From Roseovarius sp. (lineage in GTDB: Bacteria > Pseudomonadota > Alphaproteobacteria > Rhodobacterales > Rhodobacteraceae): 34,511 bases of DNA. Location of the stretch: NCBI GenBank assembly GCA_021767845.1, contig JAASSQ010000003.1:1-34511 (forward strand), in the 5' to 3' direction. The notes beneath the pieces were generated by a model. That model saw only the letters and a list, made by a program, of their open reading frames with translations. It was not told the origin of the DNA and searched no databases. Position numbers and translations under genes: made by a program. Positions 1 through 8,653 of the stretch are shown piece after piece (position 1 is the stretch's first letter; every line of letters starts with the position of its first letter).

Positions 1-263
1 CCGCGGTCGAGCGCGGCACGCACCATGGGCGCGTGAAGGCGTGTCGGGGTGGCGATCACCACCGCATCGAGCGGTTCGGTGTCCAGCATCCTGTCGTAGT
101 CGCGATACACCTTGGCCGGGATGTTGCGGTCCAGCATATCGACCATGAATCCCGTCGCGTCACAGGCCACGGTATCGGTGTCGGGATGCGCGTTCACGAT
201 CGCAAAATGAGACAACCCCATCTTGCCCAATCCCACGACAGCAATGCTGATCTTCTTCGACAT
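1..263 (-). CDS. Gfo/Idh/MocA-family oxidoreductase, N-terminal fragment (runs off left edge)
   Basis: Reverse-strand ATG at 263 gives MSKKISIAVVGLGKMGLSHFAIVNAHPDTDTVACDATGF...; Rossmann GxGxxG-type start and '...LDAVVIATPTRLHAPMVRAALDRG', typical of Gfo/Idh/MocA. Not in the ORF track because it is truncated. Confidence 0.8.
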   Translation of the reverse strand, partial: MSKKISIAVVGLGKMGLSHFAIVNAHPDTDTVACDATGFMVDMLDRNIPAKVYRDYDRMLDTEPLDAVVIATPTRLHAPMVRAALDR

Positions 264-371
264 GCTATTTCTTTTCACAAAATTCGCGTCAGTATTATGG
301 GCCGTCCATGTTCAGACTTTGGCGCGACTTGTCCAGCTTGATGATGGCAGGCGCGTGTCATTCCCGGCAGG

Positions 372-1226
372 TCAGGCGCGGCACAGGGCGGGCATGTCGA
401 ACAGGGTTTCGGCAATGTCCCGCACCCGGGGGTCATCGACGGCCTTCCTGAAGCGTGGGTCGTCCTGGAACCCGCGCCACCGGTCAAAAACGCCGCGTTG
501 GATCTGCTGGTGGTCGATGTCGTAGCCGTCAAACGAGCTGCCGCCGCCGTTCATCGGCACGTCATCGAGCCCGGCGTCGCCCTGCGCCAGATCGAACTGG
601 CGAGACAAATCGTTGCGAAACGCGGGATCAGCCAGGAGGCGGTTGTAGTAGATCGGCCGGATGGGCGTGTCGCCGAACAGTGCTTGCGCATCGCGGGACA
701 GGTTGCAGTGATCGAGATACATTTGCCGTTGCGCGGCGATGTCCGCCCCGGATTCGAAACGCTCGGGCCACTTTTTCAGGCGGCTGGCGAACAGGTTGTA
801 GGGGTCGCGCAGGACCACGCCGCAGAACAGGCGCACCCCGGGCTTGGCGAGGCGCTGTTCGAGAAAGGGCAAGAGCGGCCCGGATCGAACGGTGTCGAGG
901 GACTGGTCCTCGTAGCTCAGGATGATCCGGGGGCGGGCCGGGCCGCGGTGCAGGCTGTAATCCGGCCATGCCTTGAACGGGTGCGAGGCGGTCTTGATGT
1001 TGTTGAAAAAGACGTTCGTGGCGTGGGTCTGCCCCCTGATCCAGTTGATGACCAGATGATTGCCCGAGCGGCGCATTCCGAGAATGACCAGGATGTCATA
1101 GCTGTCAGCGGCCGAGATCCAACTTGCGACGGCGGCGCTGGACCATCGCCGGGTCTGACGCTTGAGCCATCGCGCCGTCCGGTGGACGGGCGGCACCTGT
1201 TTCACGGCTGATTTCAGAGTATCCAT
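372..1226 (-). CDS. P-loop sulfotransferase-like protein
   Basis: 284 aa; 'DILVILGMRRSGNHLVINWIRG' resembles the 5'-phosphosulfate-binding loop; '...GVVLRDPYNLFASRLKKW' resembles the 3'-phosphate-binding region. Confidence 0.65.
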   Translation of the reverse strand: MDTLKSAVKQVPPVHRTARWLKRQTRRWSSAAVASWISAADSYDILVILGMRRSGNHLVINWIRGQTHATNVFFNNIKTASHPFKAWPDYSLHRGPARPRIILSYEDQSLDTVRSGPLLPFLEQRLAKPGVRLFCGVVLRDPYNLFASRLKKWPERFESGADIAAQRQMYLDHCNLSRDAQALFGDTPIRPIYYNRLLADPAFRNDLSRQFDLAQGDAGLDDVPMNGGGSSFDGYDIDHQQIQRGVFDRWRGFQDDPRFRKAVDDPRVRDIAETLFDMPALCRA

Positions 1227-1274
1227 CGGATTTAAACCTGTTGGGAGGCCGGGCCGATCGTAGCACGGGAATGG

Positions 1275-3086
1275 CTATCCGGCCGCCATTTTGCGGAATG
1301 TCTCGTTGCGATCGACAAGATCGTCGTAGGTGCCAACGGCCTGCACCCTGCCCCTCTCCATCAGGAATATCCGGTCGCAGTTCCGTATCGTGCTGAGGCG
1401 GTGGGCGATCATGATGACCGTCTTGGTGTTGCGCACACGCTGGACGGCCTCCATCACGGCCCGTTCCGTAAGGTTGTCCAGCGCCGAGGTCGCCTCGTCG
1501 AGTATCAGGAGCGAGGGATCGTGATAGAGCGCGCGCGCGATTCCGATCCGCTGACGCTGTCCCCCGGACAGGCGCACACCGCGTTCGCCGACCACGGTTT
1601 CGTATTTCCGCGGCAAGTCGGACATTACGAAATCATGAAGCGCGGCAATACGCGCCGCGCGCTCGACGGCCTCCATGTCGATCCGATCGGGCGGGATGCC
1701 GAAGGCGATGTTCTGCGCGATGGTGGAGTCCGTGAGGTAGATGGTTTGCGGAACATACCCTATCGTCCGACGCCACAGGTGCAGGTTCTCAGCCGTCAGC
1801 ACCTGACCGTCCACCATGATCCGACCCGAATCCGGGGTCAGCAGGCCGAGGATGATATCAACCACCGTGGTTTTCCCCGCGCCGGTGCCGCCCACAATGC
1901 CGATGGTGCTGAGAGCGGGGATCTCAAGGCTCAGGTCTTCGATGGCCGGCCTGTCACCGGAGCTGTAGTGGAACGTGATATTGTCCAGTTCCAGAGAGCG
2001 GGTCAGCGGCAAGTCCGTCTCGTGCGGCGCGGAGGTGGAGCGATCCGCGACATTGACCACAGCTTCGGTATATTCCTTGTGGATGTGGTCGAGAATTGGC
2101 CTGGTCGCCCGGATATTTGCGAAGGCGCCATAGACCTGCTGCAAGGCGGGCAGCAGCCGCATGGCCGATATGCCGAACACGCCCAGAACCGGCACGGCAG
2201 CGGCCAGATCACCGCTGTTGCGCACCAACAGGATCAGGATTGCGCCGAACAAGACCGCGTAGGTCAGGGCCTCAAGTGCGAAGCGCGGAGTCTGGTTCAT
2301 GATCTGGTTCATCGCCGTGGCCCGCGCGAAAGACCGCGCCGGAGCGCGAAAACGATCGACATAGGGAGCTTCGAGCGACATCAGCTTGACTTCCTTGAAG
2401 CCGCCCGTGGCCTCGTTCGTCAGCCGGAAGCGGCCCTGATTGGCCGCAAGCTGCGCCTCTCCGACGCGCAGCATTTTCTTGCGCAGCCAGAGGTATATCC
2501 CGATATACGCCCCACCCAGCAAGGTGGCTGCGAGAATAGCGACCAGAACGTCAACGAAGACCAGAAAGGCGATCACCATCACCGCGAGGATGATGTTGGC
2601 AACCATCTTGGCCCCAGAGCCGATGATGCCGTTGACGACCATGTGCACCTCGTTCAGCACGCTCTTGGCCACATCGGCGCTGTTCTTTTCAAGGAACCAC
2701 GCATAGGGCTGATGCAGATACGCCTCCAGCAGGCGGCTGGAAATCGCATAGCCACGCATCGTCGCGAAGCGGATAATCGTGTAGGCGCCCGCGGCCTTGA
2801 TCACCAGGCTGAGCGCCATCGCCAGCAGCACGCCGACGGACATCGCGACCTGGAAGCTGAACTGGGTCGTGAAGCCAAAGGTCTCGTACCCCCAGTTGAG
2901 GTATTCGTTCTCAAGAATCTTCTGCGGGTCCGACAAAACGCGCAGCAGAACCAGAAACAGGGAGATGCCCAAGACCTCGGCGAAAGCGACAAAGACCATG
3001 ATGACCACGAGCCCCCAGAACAACCGCCGCTCGTGCGGGCTGAAGAGGTCCATCACTTTCCTGTAGGTTTCATACATTCCAGTCAC
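1275..3086 (-). CDS. ABC transporter, fused permease-ATPase (MsbA/PglK-like, candidate lipid-linked oligosaccharide flippase)
   Basis: 603 aa; N-terminal TM domain; Walker A GGTGAGKTT, signature LSGGQRQRIGIARAL, Walker B LLILDEATSALD, H-loop IAHRLSTI; 'SAMRLLPALQQVYGAFANIR' in the TM-NBD region is PglK-like. Confidence 0.9.
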   Translation of the reverse strand: MTGMYETYRKVMDLFSPHERRLFWGLVVIMVFVAFAEVLGISLFLVLLRVLSDPQKILENEYLNWGYETFGFTTQFSFQVAMSVGVLLAMALSLVIKAAGAYTIIRFATMRGYAISSRLLEAYLHQPYAWFLEKNSADVAKSVLNEVHMVVNGIIGSGAKMVANIILAVMVIAFLVFVDVLVAILAATLLGGAYIGIYLWLRKKMLRVGEAQLAANQGRFRLTNEATGGFKEVKLMSLEAPYVDRFRAPARSFARATAMNQIMNQTPRFALEALTYAVLFGAILILLVRNSGDLAAAVPVLGVFGISAMRLLPALQQVYGAFANIRATRPILDHIHKEYTEAVVNVADRSTSAPHETDLPLTRSLELDNITFHYSSGDRPAIEDLSLEIPALSTIGIVGGTGAGKTTVVDIILGLLTPDSGRIMVDGQVLTAENLHLWRRTIGYVPQTIYLTDSTIAQNIAFGIPPDRIDMEAVERAARIAALHDFVMSDLPRKYETVVGERGVRLSGGQRQRIGIARALYHDPSLLILDEATSALDNLTERAVMEAVQRVRNTKTVIMIAHRLSTIRNCDRIFLMERGRVQAVGTYDDLVDRNETFRKMAAG

Positions 3087-3301
3087 CCGAAGCGCGGGCG
3101 CACGCTACGACAGCGGTATGGCCATGATTTGGCACGTTCGTGACCTGCAAATGAATATCCAAGAATTATAATACCAAACATTGTATTTCTTTTCAGTCAT
3201 ATCACCTTGGCGCGGGCGTGCGAAAGGATTTGCTGGTGTCGGCCGATGAATGGGATAGTGTTGCTTGGGGAACGCGGCATTTCACGGTCCGCGATGCAGC
3301 G

Positions 3302-3829
3302 ATGACAGACAGGCATACCGGCGACCAGATCATTTCCGCCAGCGCCCCGGACTGGACCCGCGAGGCGCCGCGCGGCCTGTGGGATCCTTCGCGAAGGTTG
3401 TTGCGCAGCCTGCGCGGCTACCAGGCCGCGCGTGGCCGGCAGGGGGTGATGGCACGGCTTGCGCGCGGGCTGCACGCGGTTTCGCATCGGCTGTGGTCGG
3501 TGCTGACCCAGGCCGAACTACCCTTGACCTGCCGGATCGACGGGGGATTGAAGCTTCCGCATCCCAACGGTGTGGTGATCCATCCACGCACGATAATCGG
3601 GCCAAATTGCATTATCTTTCAGCAGGTCACGCTTGGCACCTCGGGCAACGGCCCCGGCGCGCCGGTGGTTGGGGGCGGGGTGGACATCGGCGCCGGGGCC
3701 AAGGTTCTGGGGCCGGTCACCATTGGAGATCATGCAATGATCGGAGCCAATGCGGTGGTGACGCAGGACGTGCCGAAGGGCGCGATCGTGGCCGGAGTTC
3801 CGGCGCGGGTCATCGGAAACCGCTGGTAG
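3302..3829 (+). CDS. Serine acetyltransferase-like hexapeptide-repeat acyltransferase
   Basis: Left-handed beta-helix repeats 'GVVIHPRTIIGPNCIIFQQVTLGTSG...VDIGAGAKVLGPVTIGDHAMIGANAVVTQDVPKGAIVAGVPARVIG'. ORF opens at 3218; ATG at 3302 preferred. Confidence 0.85.
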   Translation: MTDRHTGDQIISASAPDWTREAPRGLWDPSRRLLRSLRGYQAARGRQGVMARLARGLHAVSHRLWSVLTQAELPLTCRIDGGLKLPHPNGVVIHPRTIIGPNCIIFQQVTLGTSGNGPGAPVVGGGVDIGAGAKVLGPVTIGDHAMIGANAVVTQDVPKGAIVAGVPARVIGNRW

Positions 3830-3881
3830 GGCTGCCACAAAACGCTTGGCAGGGTGCCGTAACATCGGACAGACTTGGGGC

Positions 3882-5453
3882 ATGATATTGCCCCTAGTCA
3901 GACGCCTTTCGATATGTCTTCTGGCCGGCCTGACCGTCACGCCATTGCCGGCGCGGGCCGACCCGGGCGTGGTGAGCGTGGACGAACTGACCTCGCTTGG
4001 ACAGATCGGTTTCGCGGCAACCGGGTTCGAAATGCCGCAGATGTCGCCAGCGTTGCCGCTCCTGAACCCCGAGGACAGCTCGCCCGAGGCAGCCTTGTTG
4101 CGGCGTCTCGAAAACGCGGGCAAGGCGGCAGGATTCGAAGGCGTCTTGTATGACAACCGCGACGGCGGGCATTCGGTGCTGCCGCAAGGCACCTTTCCGC
4201 GCCTTGCCAAGCTGCAATACGGCCCGCAATTGCAGGAAAAGGGAGCGGACTACGGGTTGGCCGGCAAGATTCTCCTGCCGGCCATCGTGATCGGCAATTC
4301 CTCGACCGCGATCACCAGGGGGAAGATCAACCGCAGCCAGCCGCGCCTTGCCATGGCCACCGAGAAAGGAAGCGTGCGGGCCTTCCTGACCTATGTCAGC
4401 AACCACCTGTATATCTATCCCGAGCATAAGGATCACGATACGGTCGATCTGTATCCGGCCAACTGGCCCTACATGGTGATCTCGCAAGGGTCGTCGCGGT
4501 CGGACAAGCCGTTCTTGCGGGCCTTGCTGATGACGGTGGCCGCGCTGCAGCCCGCGACCCGCGACATCCTGCGCGACAAGAAACTGATCGCCCCCACCCT
4601 GCAGATGATTTTACGCCGCTCGCAGAAAGGGGTGTATTCGCGCGACGACTACATGAGCGGGCGGGCACATCCTGTCGTGTTCGACAAAAAGGGGCTGGCG
4701 CCGGAACGTATGGTGTCGATGGCTGCGGCACTTTCTCCTGACGAAATCCCCCCCGTTGTACAGCTGACGGTTGAAGAAGAAAGCTTTCGGGAAAAGGCGG
4801 GGCTGGCGCGTTTGTCCGAAAAGCTGTTCACGACGCCGTCGGCCATCGCCCGGTTGTGGCGCAGTCCCGATTACACGCAGCGCATGGTCGTTTCGGCAAG
4901 TGAGACCGAAGACCCGAACGGTTGGCGGCTGAAGTTCTACTGGGTGCTGTTGCAAGGTGACCCCGAGCGAGTACGCATAAAGACCAGGGGCCAGAACGAA
5001 ACCGGCGCAGAGATCGAGATCGACTGGCATGACACGTTCGCGCCCCCGGCGGTGCAACCCAGGCCCACGAACCGCGTGGATATTGGCGTTTTCGCTTGGA
5101 ACGGCGCGCATTACAGCGCCCCGGCCATCATTTCGATCGGCTTTCCCGGCCATCAGGCGCGGCGCTACGAGCCGGCGCCCGACGGGTCGGGCCGGCGGCT
5201 TGTCTCGATCGATTATGATGCCGAGGGGCGCAAGGCCTACTACGACCCGTTGCTTTACTGGACCGCCCCCTGGGCGGACACACTCAGCTATGACCGGGCG
5301 GGCGGCATCGCCGGAATCACACGCCGCACAAACGGCGACACGATGCGCCTTTCAACACCCGACCGTCTGCCCGACGGGCGCTTGGTGAGCTATCTGCCCG
5401 AAGACACCAAGCGCGGCAGATATCTTACAATGAGGATTGAAGCGGCTGAATGA
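3882..5453 (+). CDS. Secreted protein of unknown function (about 524 aa)
   Basis: Open to 5453; ATG at 3882 gives a signal peptide (MILPLVRRLSICLLAGLTVTPLPARA-DPG). I recognise no domain family. Confidence 0.75.
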   Translation: MILPLVRRLSICLLAGLTVTPLPARADPGVVSVDELTSLGQIGFAATGFEMPQMSPALPLLNPEDSSPEAALLRRLENAGKAAGFEGVLYDNRDGGHSVLPQGTFPRLAKLQYGPQLQEKGADYGLAGKILLPAIVIGNSSTAITRGKINRSQPRLAMATEKGSVRAFLTYVSNHLYIYPEHKDHDTVDLYPANWPYMVISQGSSRSDKPFLRALLMTVAALQPATRDILRDKKLIAPTLQMILRRSQKGVYSRDDYMSGRAHPVVFDKKGLAPERMVSMAAALSPDEIPPVVQLTVEEESFREKAGLARLSEKLFTTPSAIARLWRSPDYTQRMVVSASETEDPNGWRLKFYWVLLQGDPERVRIKTRGQNETGAEIEIDWHDTFAPPAVQPRPTNRVDIGVFAWNGAHYSAPAIISIGFPGHQARRYEPAPDGSGRRLVSIDYDAEGRKAYYDPLLYWTAPWADTLSYDRAGGIAGITRRTNGDTMRLSTPDRLPDGRLVSYLPEDTKRGRYLTMRIEAAE

Positions 5454-5480
5454 ACATAGTGTTCATCGATTCAGCATGTG

Positions 5481-5501
5481 ACAGCGCACGCCTTGCGCTG
5501 T
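5481..5501 (+). terminator. Hairpin between the secreted protein and the sulfotransferase (weak terminator or attenuator candidate)
   Basis: Perfect 8-bp arms ACAGCGCA (5481-5488) / TGCGCTGT (5494-5501), 5-nt loop, followed by T-rich ATCTTTATCCTTTT. Confidence 0.35.
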
Positions 5502-5537
5502 ATCTTTATCCTTTTAGAGACAGGAATTTTCCACCGC

Positions 5538-6149
5538 ATGAAATCCAGAAAGGTCTTTTGCCTCGGCTTCCAGAAAACCGGCACGTCGTCCTTGGGAAAG
5601 GCGCTGGAAGAATTGGGATATTCGGTGGCCGGCTATCACCCGTTTCGTGATCTCGCAGACAAAACCGATGTCACATGGGAAGCCATCTCGAGCCGGGCCT
5701 GCCGCATCATGGAGGATCACGATGCCGCGCAGGATACGCCCTGGCCGTTGCTGTACCGAACGCTTGATGCGGCCTTTTCCGGCGCACGGTTCGTGCATAT
5801 CACCCGCGATCCCGATGCGTGGATCAACAGCGCAGTCAAGGATTTCGGGCGTCACCCCAACGCCATTCACAACCTGATCTACGGCTGCCCCTACCCCGGC
5901 GGCAATGAAAAAACATGGGTTGATCGCTATCTGCGCCACAATGCAGAGGTGAAAGCCTATTTCGCGGACCGGCCCGACGATTTCATTTCACTCGATCTGA
6001 ACAAGGGTGAGGTCAACTGGCAAAACCTTTGCGGGTTCCTTGGTGAGCCGGTCCCCGACGCCACATGGCCTCATGCGAACCCCTATGGCGTGAAACAACG
6101 CCAGCAGAGATACCGAAAGGTCAAGAAACTGCTGGGCCTGAAACCCTGA
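5538..6149 (+). CDS. Sulfotransferase family protein
   Basis: MKSRKVFCLGFQKTGTSSLGKALEELGYSVAGYHPF...; phosphosulfate loop GFQKTGTSSL; 'FVHITRDPDAWINSAVKDF'. ATG at 5538 chosen. Confidence 0.8.
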   Translation: MKSRKVFCLGFQKTGTSSLGKALEELGYSVAGYHPFRDLADKTDVTWEAISSRACRIMEDHDAAQDTPWPLLYRTLDAAFSGARFVHITRDPDAWINSAVKDFGRHPNAIHNLIYGCPYPGGNEKTWVDRYLRHNAEVKAYFADRPDDFISLDLNKGEVNWQNLCGFLGEPVPDATWPHANPYGVKQRQQRYRKVKKLLGLKP

Positions 6150-6177
6150 GCAGCGCCTGATCGCCGGCAAGGCATGG

Positions 6178-7062
6178 TCAATAGCCGTATTCCTTGCCGT
6201 ATTCCTCATGCCGATCAAGATACCGGCATTTGTTCAGGACAACACCCAGAACGTTGGTTCGGGCCGCCAGTTCCTGTTCGCATTTATCGACTTCCTCGAT
6301 GGTGGACCGTTCGGCCTCGGCAATCAGCAGGACGCAATCCACCTGATCGAGAAACGCGATGGTGTCGTCCCCGGCAAACATCGGAGGGGTGTCGAGAATG
6401 ATGATATCAGGCCTGTAGTTGGCTTCCAGGTTGTCAATGACGTGTGCCGCGCGTGCGCCTTGCAGCAATTCGGCCGGGTTGCGCGCAGGGGTCTGGTTGG
6501 CGCCAAGAAGCAGGTTGCGGCCGTAGCGCCGCATGTGCGCCTCGGGCTCTTCCTCGCCCCTGAGCACGCGGGAAAACTGGCAGGCGTCTTTCAGGCCGAT
6601 GCTTCGAGCCAACGCGGGTTGGCGCATGTCCAGTTCGAGCAGCATCGAGAAAACGTCGCTTTGGCGCGACAGGCTGAAGGCGAGGTTCAGGCTGGTCATT
6701 GTCTTGCCGGCCCTCGCCGAGGGCGAGGTGATGGCAACGCGGGTCCACTTGTTCTGGCGCATCTTGTGCAGAAGCTTGGTGCGCATCACGTCGTATGGCA
6801 CGCTGGCCGGGCTGGCCATGTGAGCAATCAGCCGGTGACGGTCCAGCACCTTCTCGGACGGGTTGATCGCGGGTATGGTTTTCCAAAGTTCTTCACGATC
6901 GCCCAAGGCCATGTCCGGGCTGAGCAAGAGCGCGTCAGGGTCGCGCGCCGCGCGGGCATCGCGCATGTCATCGGTGGCCGACACGGGGTGTTTCGCGTTC
7001 GGCTGGTCCAACCCCGAACGTGTTTCGCGAGCTTTCTTCAGCGCGGCCTGAATGCGTTCCAT
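6178..7062 (-). CDS. CpsD/CapB-family (BY-kinase-like) polysaccharide biosynthesis tyrosine autokinase, PEP-CTERM/XrtA-type
   Basis: 294 aa; 'VAITSPSARAGKTMTSLNLAFSLS', 'MLLELDMRQPAL', 'PDIIILDTPPMFAGDD'; C-terminal tyrosine cluster EYGKEYGY; directly downstream of a Wzz-type gene. Confidence 0.85.
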   Translation of the reverse strand: MERIQAALKKARETRSGLDQPNAKHPVSATDDMRDARAARDPDALLLSPDMALGDREELWKTIPAINPSEKVLDRHRLIAHMASPASVPYDVMRTKLLHKMRQNKWTRVAITSPSARAGKTMTSLNLAFSLSRQSDVFSMLLELDMRQPALARSIGLKDACQFSRVLRGEEEPEAHMRRYGRNLLLGANQTPARNPAELLQGARAAHVIDNLEANYRPDIIILDTPPMFAGDDTIAFLDQVDCVLLIAEAERSTIEEVDKCEQELAARTNVLGVVLNKCRYLDRHEEYGKEYGY

Positions 7063-7070
7063 TCGATCTG

Positions 7071-8639
7071 TTACCCTGCCTGGAATACGGTTTTTAGCTG
7101 TTCGGCGATGCCGGAGAGTCCTGTCTTTTCGAGCAGTTTCTCGATCAGCAAATCCATCGGCAAATAGAAGACATGAAGAAGATAAAGGCCAACCGGGATG
7201 CCGATCGTGACAGTCAGCAAGGCCGTAGCAATAAGAATGCGCCGCCTTCGCACCTGACGATTGGTGCGAATATAGGGAATCGACGCGAAAGGTGTGATCC
7301 CCAGCCGGTTGCTGAGATCCACCGGGCGGCGGATGGAGCGGTTCAACATTTCCAACAGGAAGATAAAGGCCACCCCTAGTCCGATACCGCCCGCCACGCC
7401 CGCCGCGGCAATCTTCTTGCGCGGGGGGCTGGTGGGCACGCGTGGCACGGTGGCCTGTTCGACAACGGTGATCCGCTGGCCGCGCGATTGGGCCTCGATC
7501 TGGTCGCCGGTGCGGGCGGCGGCCAGATCGCGGGTGGCCTGCTGATACTGGATGCGCAGGTTTTCATAGTCGCGCTCCAGCGTTCCAAGCGCGATGGCGT
7601 TCTCCGGCGTGGCGTCGATGGATTCTTCCAGCCTGACCAATTCCTCTTCAAGCTGGGCCTTTTCCCCGACGATGTAGTCCATCTGGGAATCCAGATCGGC
7701 CAACTGGATTTCATAGGCCGAAAGTACTTCGCCACCTTCTCCGGCCTGCTGCTTTTGTCGCAACACGATCTTGGACGCGGCCTCGACTTGCGCACGCAGG
7801 GTTTTGACGCGCGGGTTCTGGTCGGAATAGATCACCAGGGCCGAGGCCAGCTGGTTCTGCAACTCTTGCAGGCGCTGCATTTCGGGGGTCAGGTCCTCGA
7901 CCTCGACCGAGACTTCGCCGGTGCGTTCATAAAGCTCGGTCAGACGGGCGCGGCGATCGCGCAGAGCAGCCAGTTCGCGCTCCATCTGCAGGACGCGTTC
8001 CTGGAGAGAGGCCTGGCGTGAGCGCCTGAATTCCAAGCTGTCGGGCAAGGCGCCCTGTTTCGTTTTCTTGAACGTCAGGATCTTGGCCCCCTGTTCGGCC
8101 AATTCCTGATCGAGACGGGCGACCTCCTGCCTGAAAAACTCTAGCGTCTGCCCGGTGACATCGGTCCGCAGGCGGCGGTTTTCCTGCAGGATGCGCGTGA
8201 CGAGTTCATTCGCCACCTGCGCCGACAGCCGCCCTGAGTCGGAGCGAAACGAGACGTAGACGAACGACGCGGCATCGCGGCGGCGCGGCAACGAGATTCC
8301 GATACGGCCGCGCATGTCGCTGACGATATTGTCGGCGCTGATGTCGGGTCGGTCCGCATAGACGTCGAAATCGCTCGCGATCTCGAGCAAGTTGGCCCGC
8401 GTCCGCACCCGTTGAGCAATGATCTCAAGCACCTCGTCGGTGCCGGCCCGCACGGTGGATTCGGCCAGATCATCGGGAATCTGCGGCGATTCAACCAGCA
8501 AGGTCGCCCGAGCGGAGTAGCTGGGCGGCAGCGTATAGGCGATGGTCGCGCCAATGGCGGCGACTGTGAGTGCGATCAAAAGAAAGTAATGAATTCGCCT
8601 GAAAAATAACGAAGCCAGAAATTTGATATCAGGAAGCAT
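7071..8639 (-). CDS. Wzz/GumC-type polysaccharide chain-length determinant
   Basis: 522 aa; N-terminal TM (YFLLIALTVAAIGATIAYTL) with 'PPSYSARATLLVESPQIP', long coiled-coil centre, 'VPRVPTSPPRKKIAAAGVAGGIGLGVAFIFLLEMLNRSIRRP'. Confidence 0.9.
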   Translation of the reverse strand: MLPDIKFLASLFFRRIHYFLLIALTVAAIGATIAYTLPPSYSARATLLVESPQIPDDLAESTVRAGTDEVLEIIAQRVRTRANLLEIASDFDVYADRPDISADNIVSDMRGRIGISLPRRRDAASFVYVSFRSDSGRLSAQVANELVTRILQENRRLRTDVTGQTLEFFRQEVARLDQELAEQGAKILTFKKTKQGALPDSLEFRRSRQASLQERVLQMERELAALRDRRARLTELYERTGEVSVEVEDLTPEMQRLQELQNQLASALVIYSDQNPRVKTLRAQVEAASKIVLRQKQQAGEGGEVLSAYEIQLADLDSQMDYIVGEKAQLEEELVRLEESIDATPENAIALGTLERDYENLRIQYQQATRDLAAARTGDQIEAQSRGQRITVVEQATVPRVPTSPPRKKIAAAGVAGGIGLGVAFIFLLEMLNRSIRRPVDLSNRLGITPFASIPYIRTNRQVRRRRILIATALLTVTIGIPVGLYLLHVFYLPMDLLIEKLLEKTGLSGIAEQLKTVFQAG

Positions 8640-8653
8640 GAAGCTGTCTCTTG

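Noticed and set aside
1401-3143. 580-aa plus-strand ORF
   Set aside because: Antisense to the well-supported ABC transporter; composition (H/R/D/Q-rich, no domain) is typical of spurious frames in GC-rich DNA.
5451-5465. TGAACA-TAG-TGTTCA as a LexA box
   Set aside because: Does not fit the alphaproteobacterial GTTC-N7-GTTC form, nor the Gram-positive GAAC-N4-GTTC spacing. Kept only as a generic dyad.
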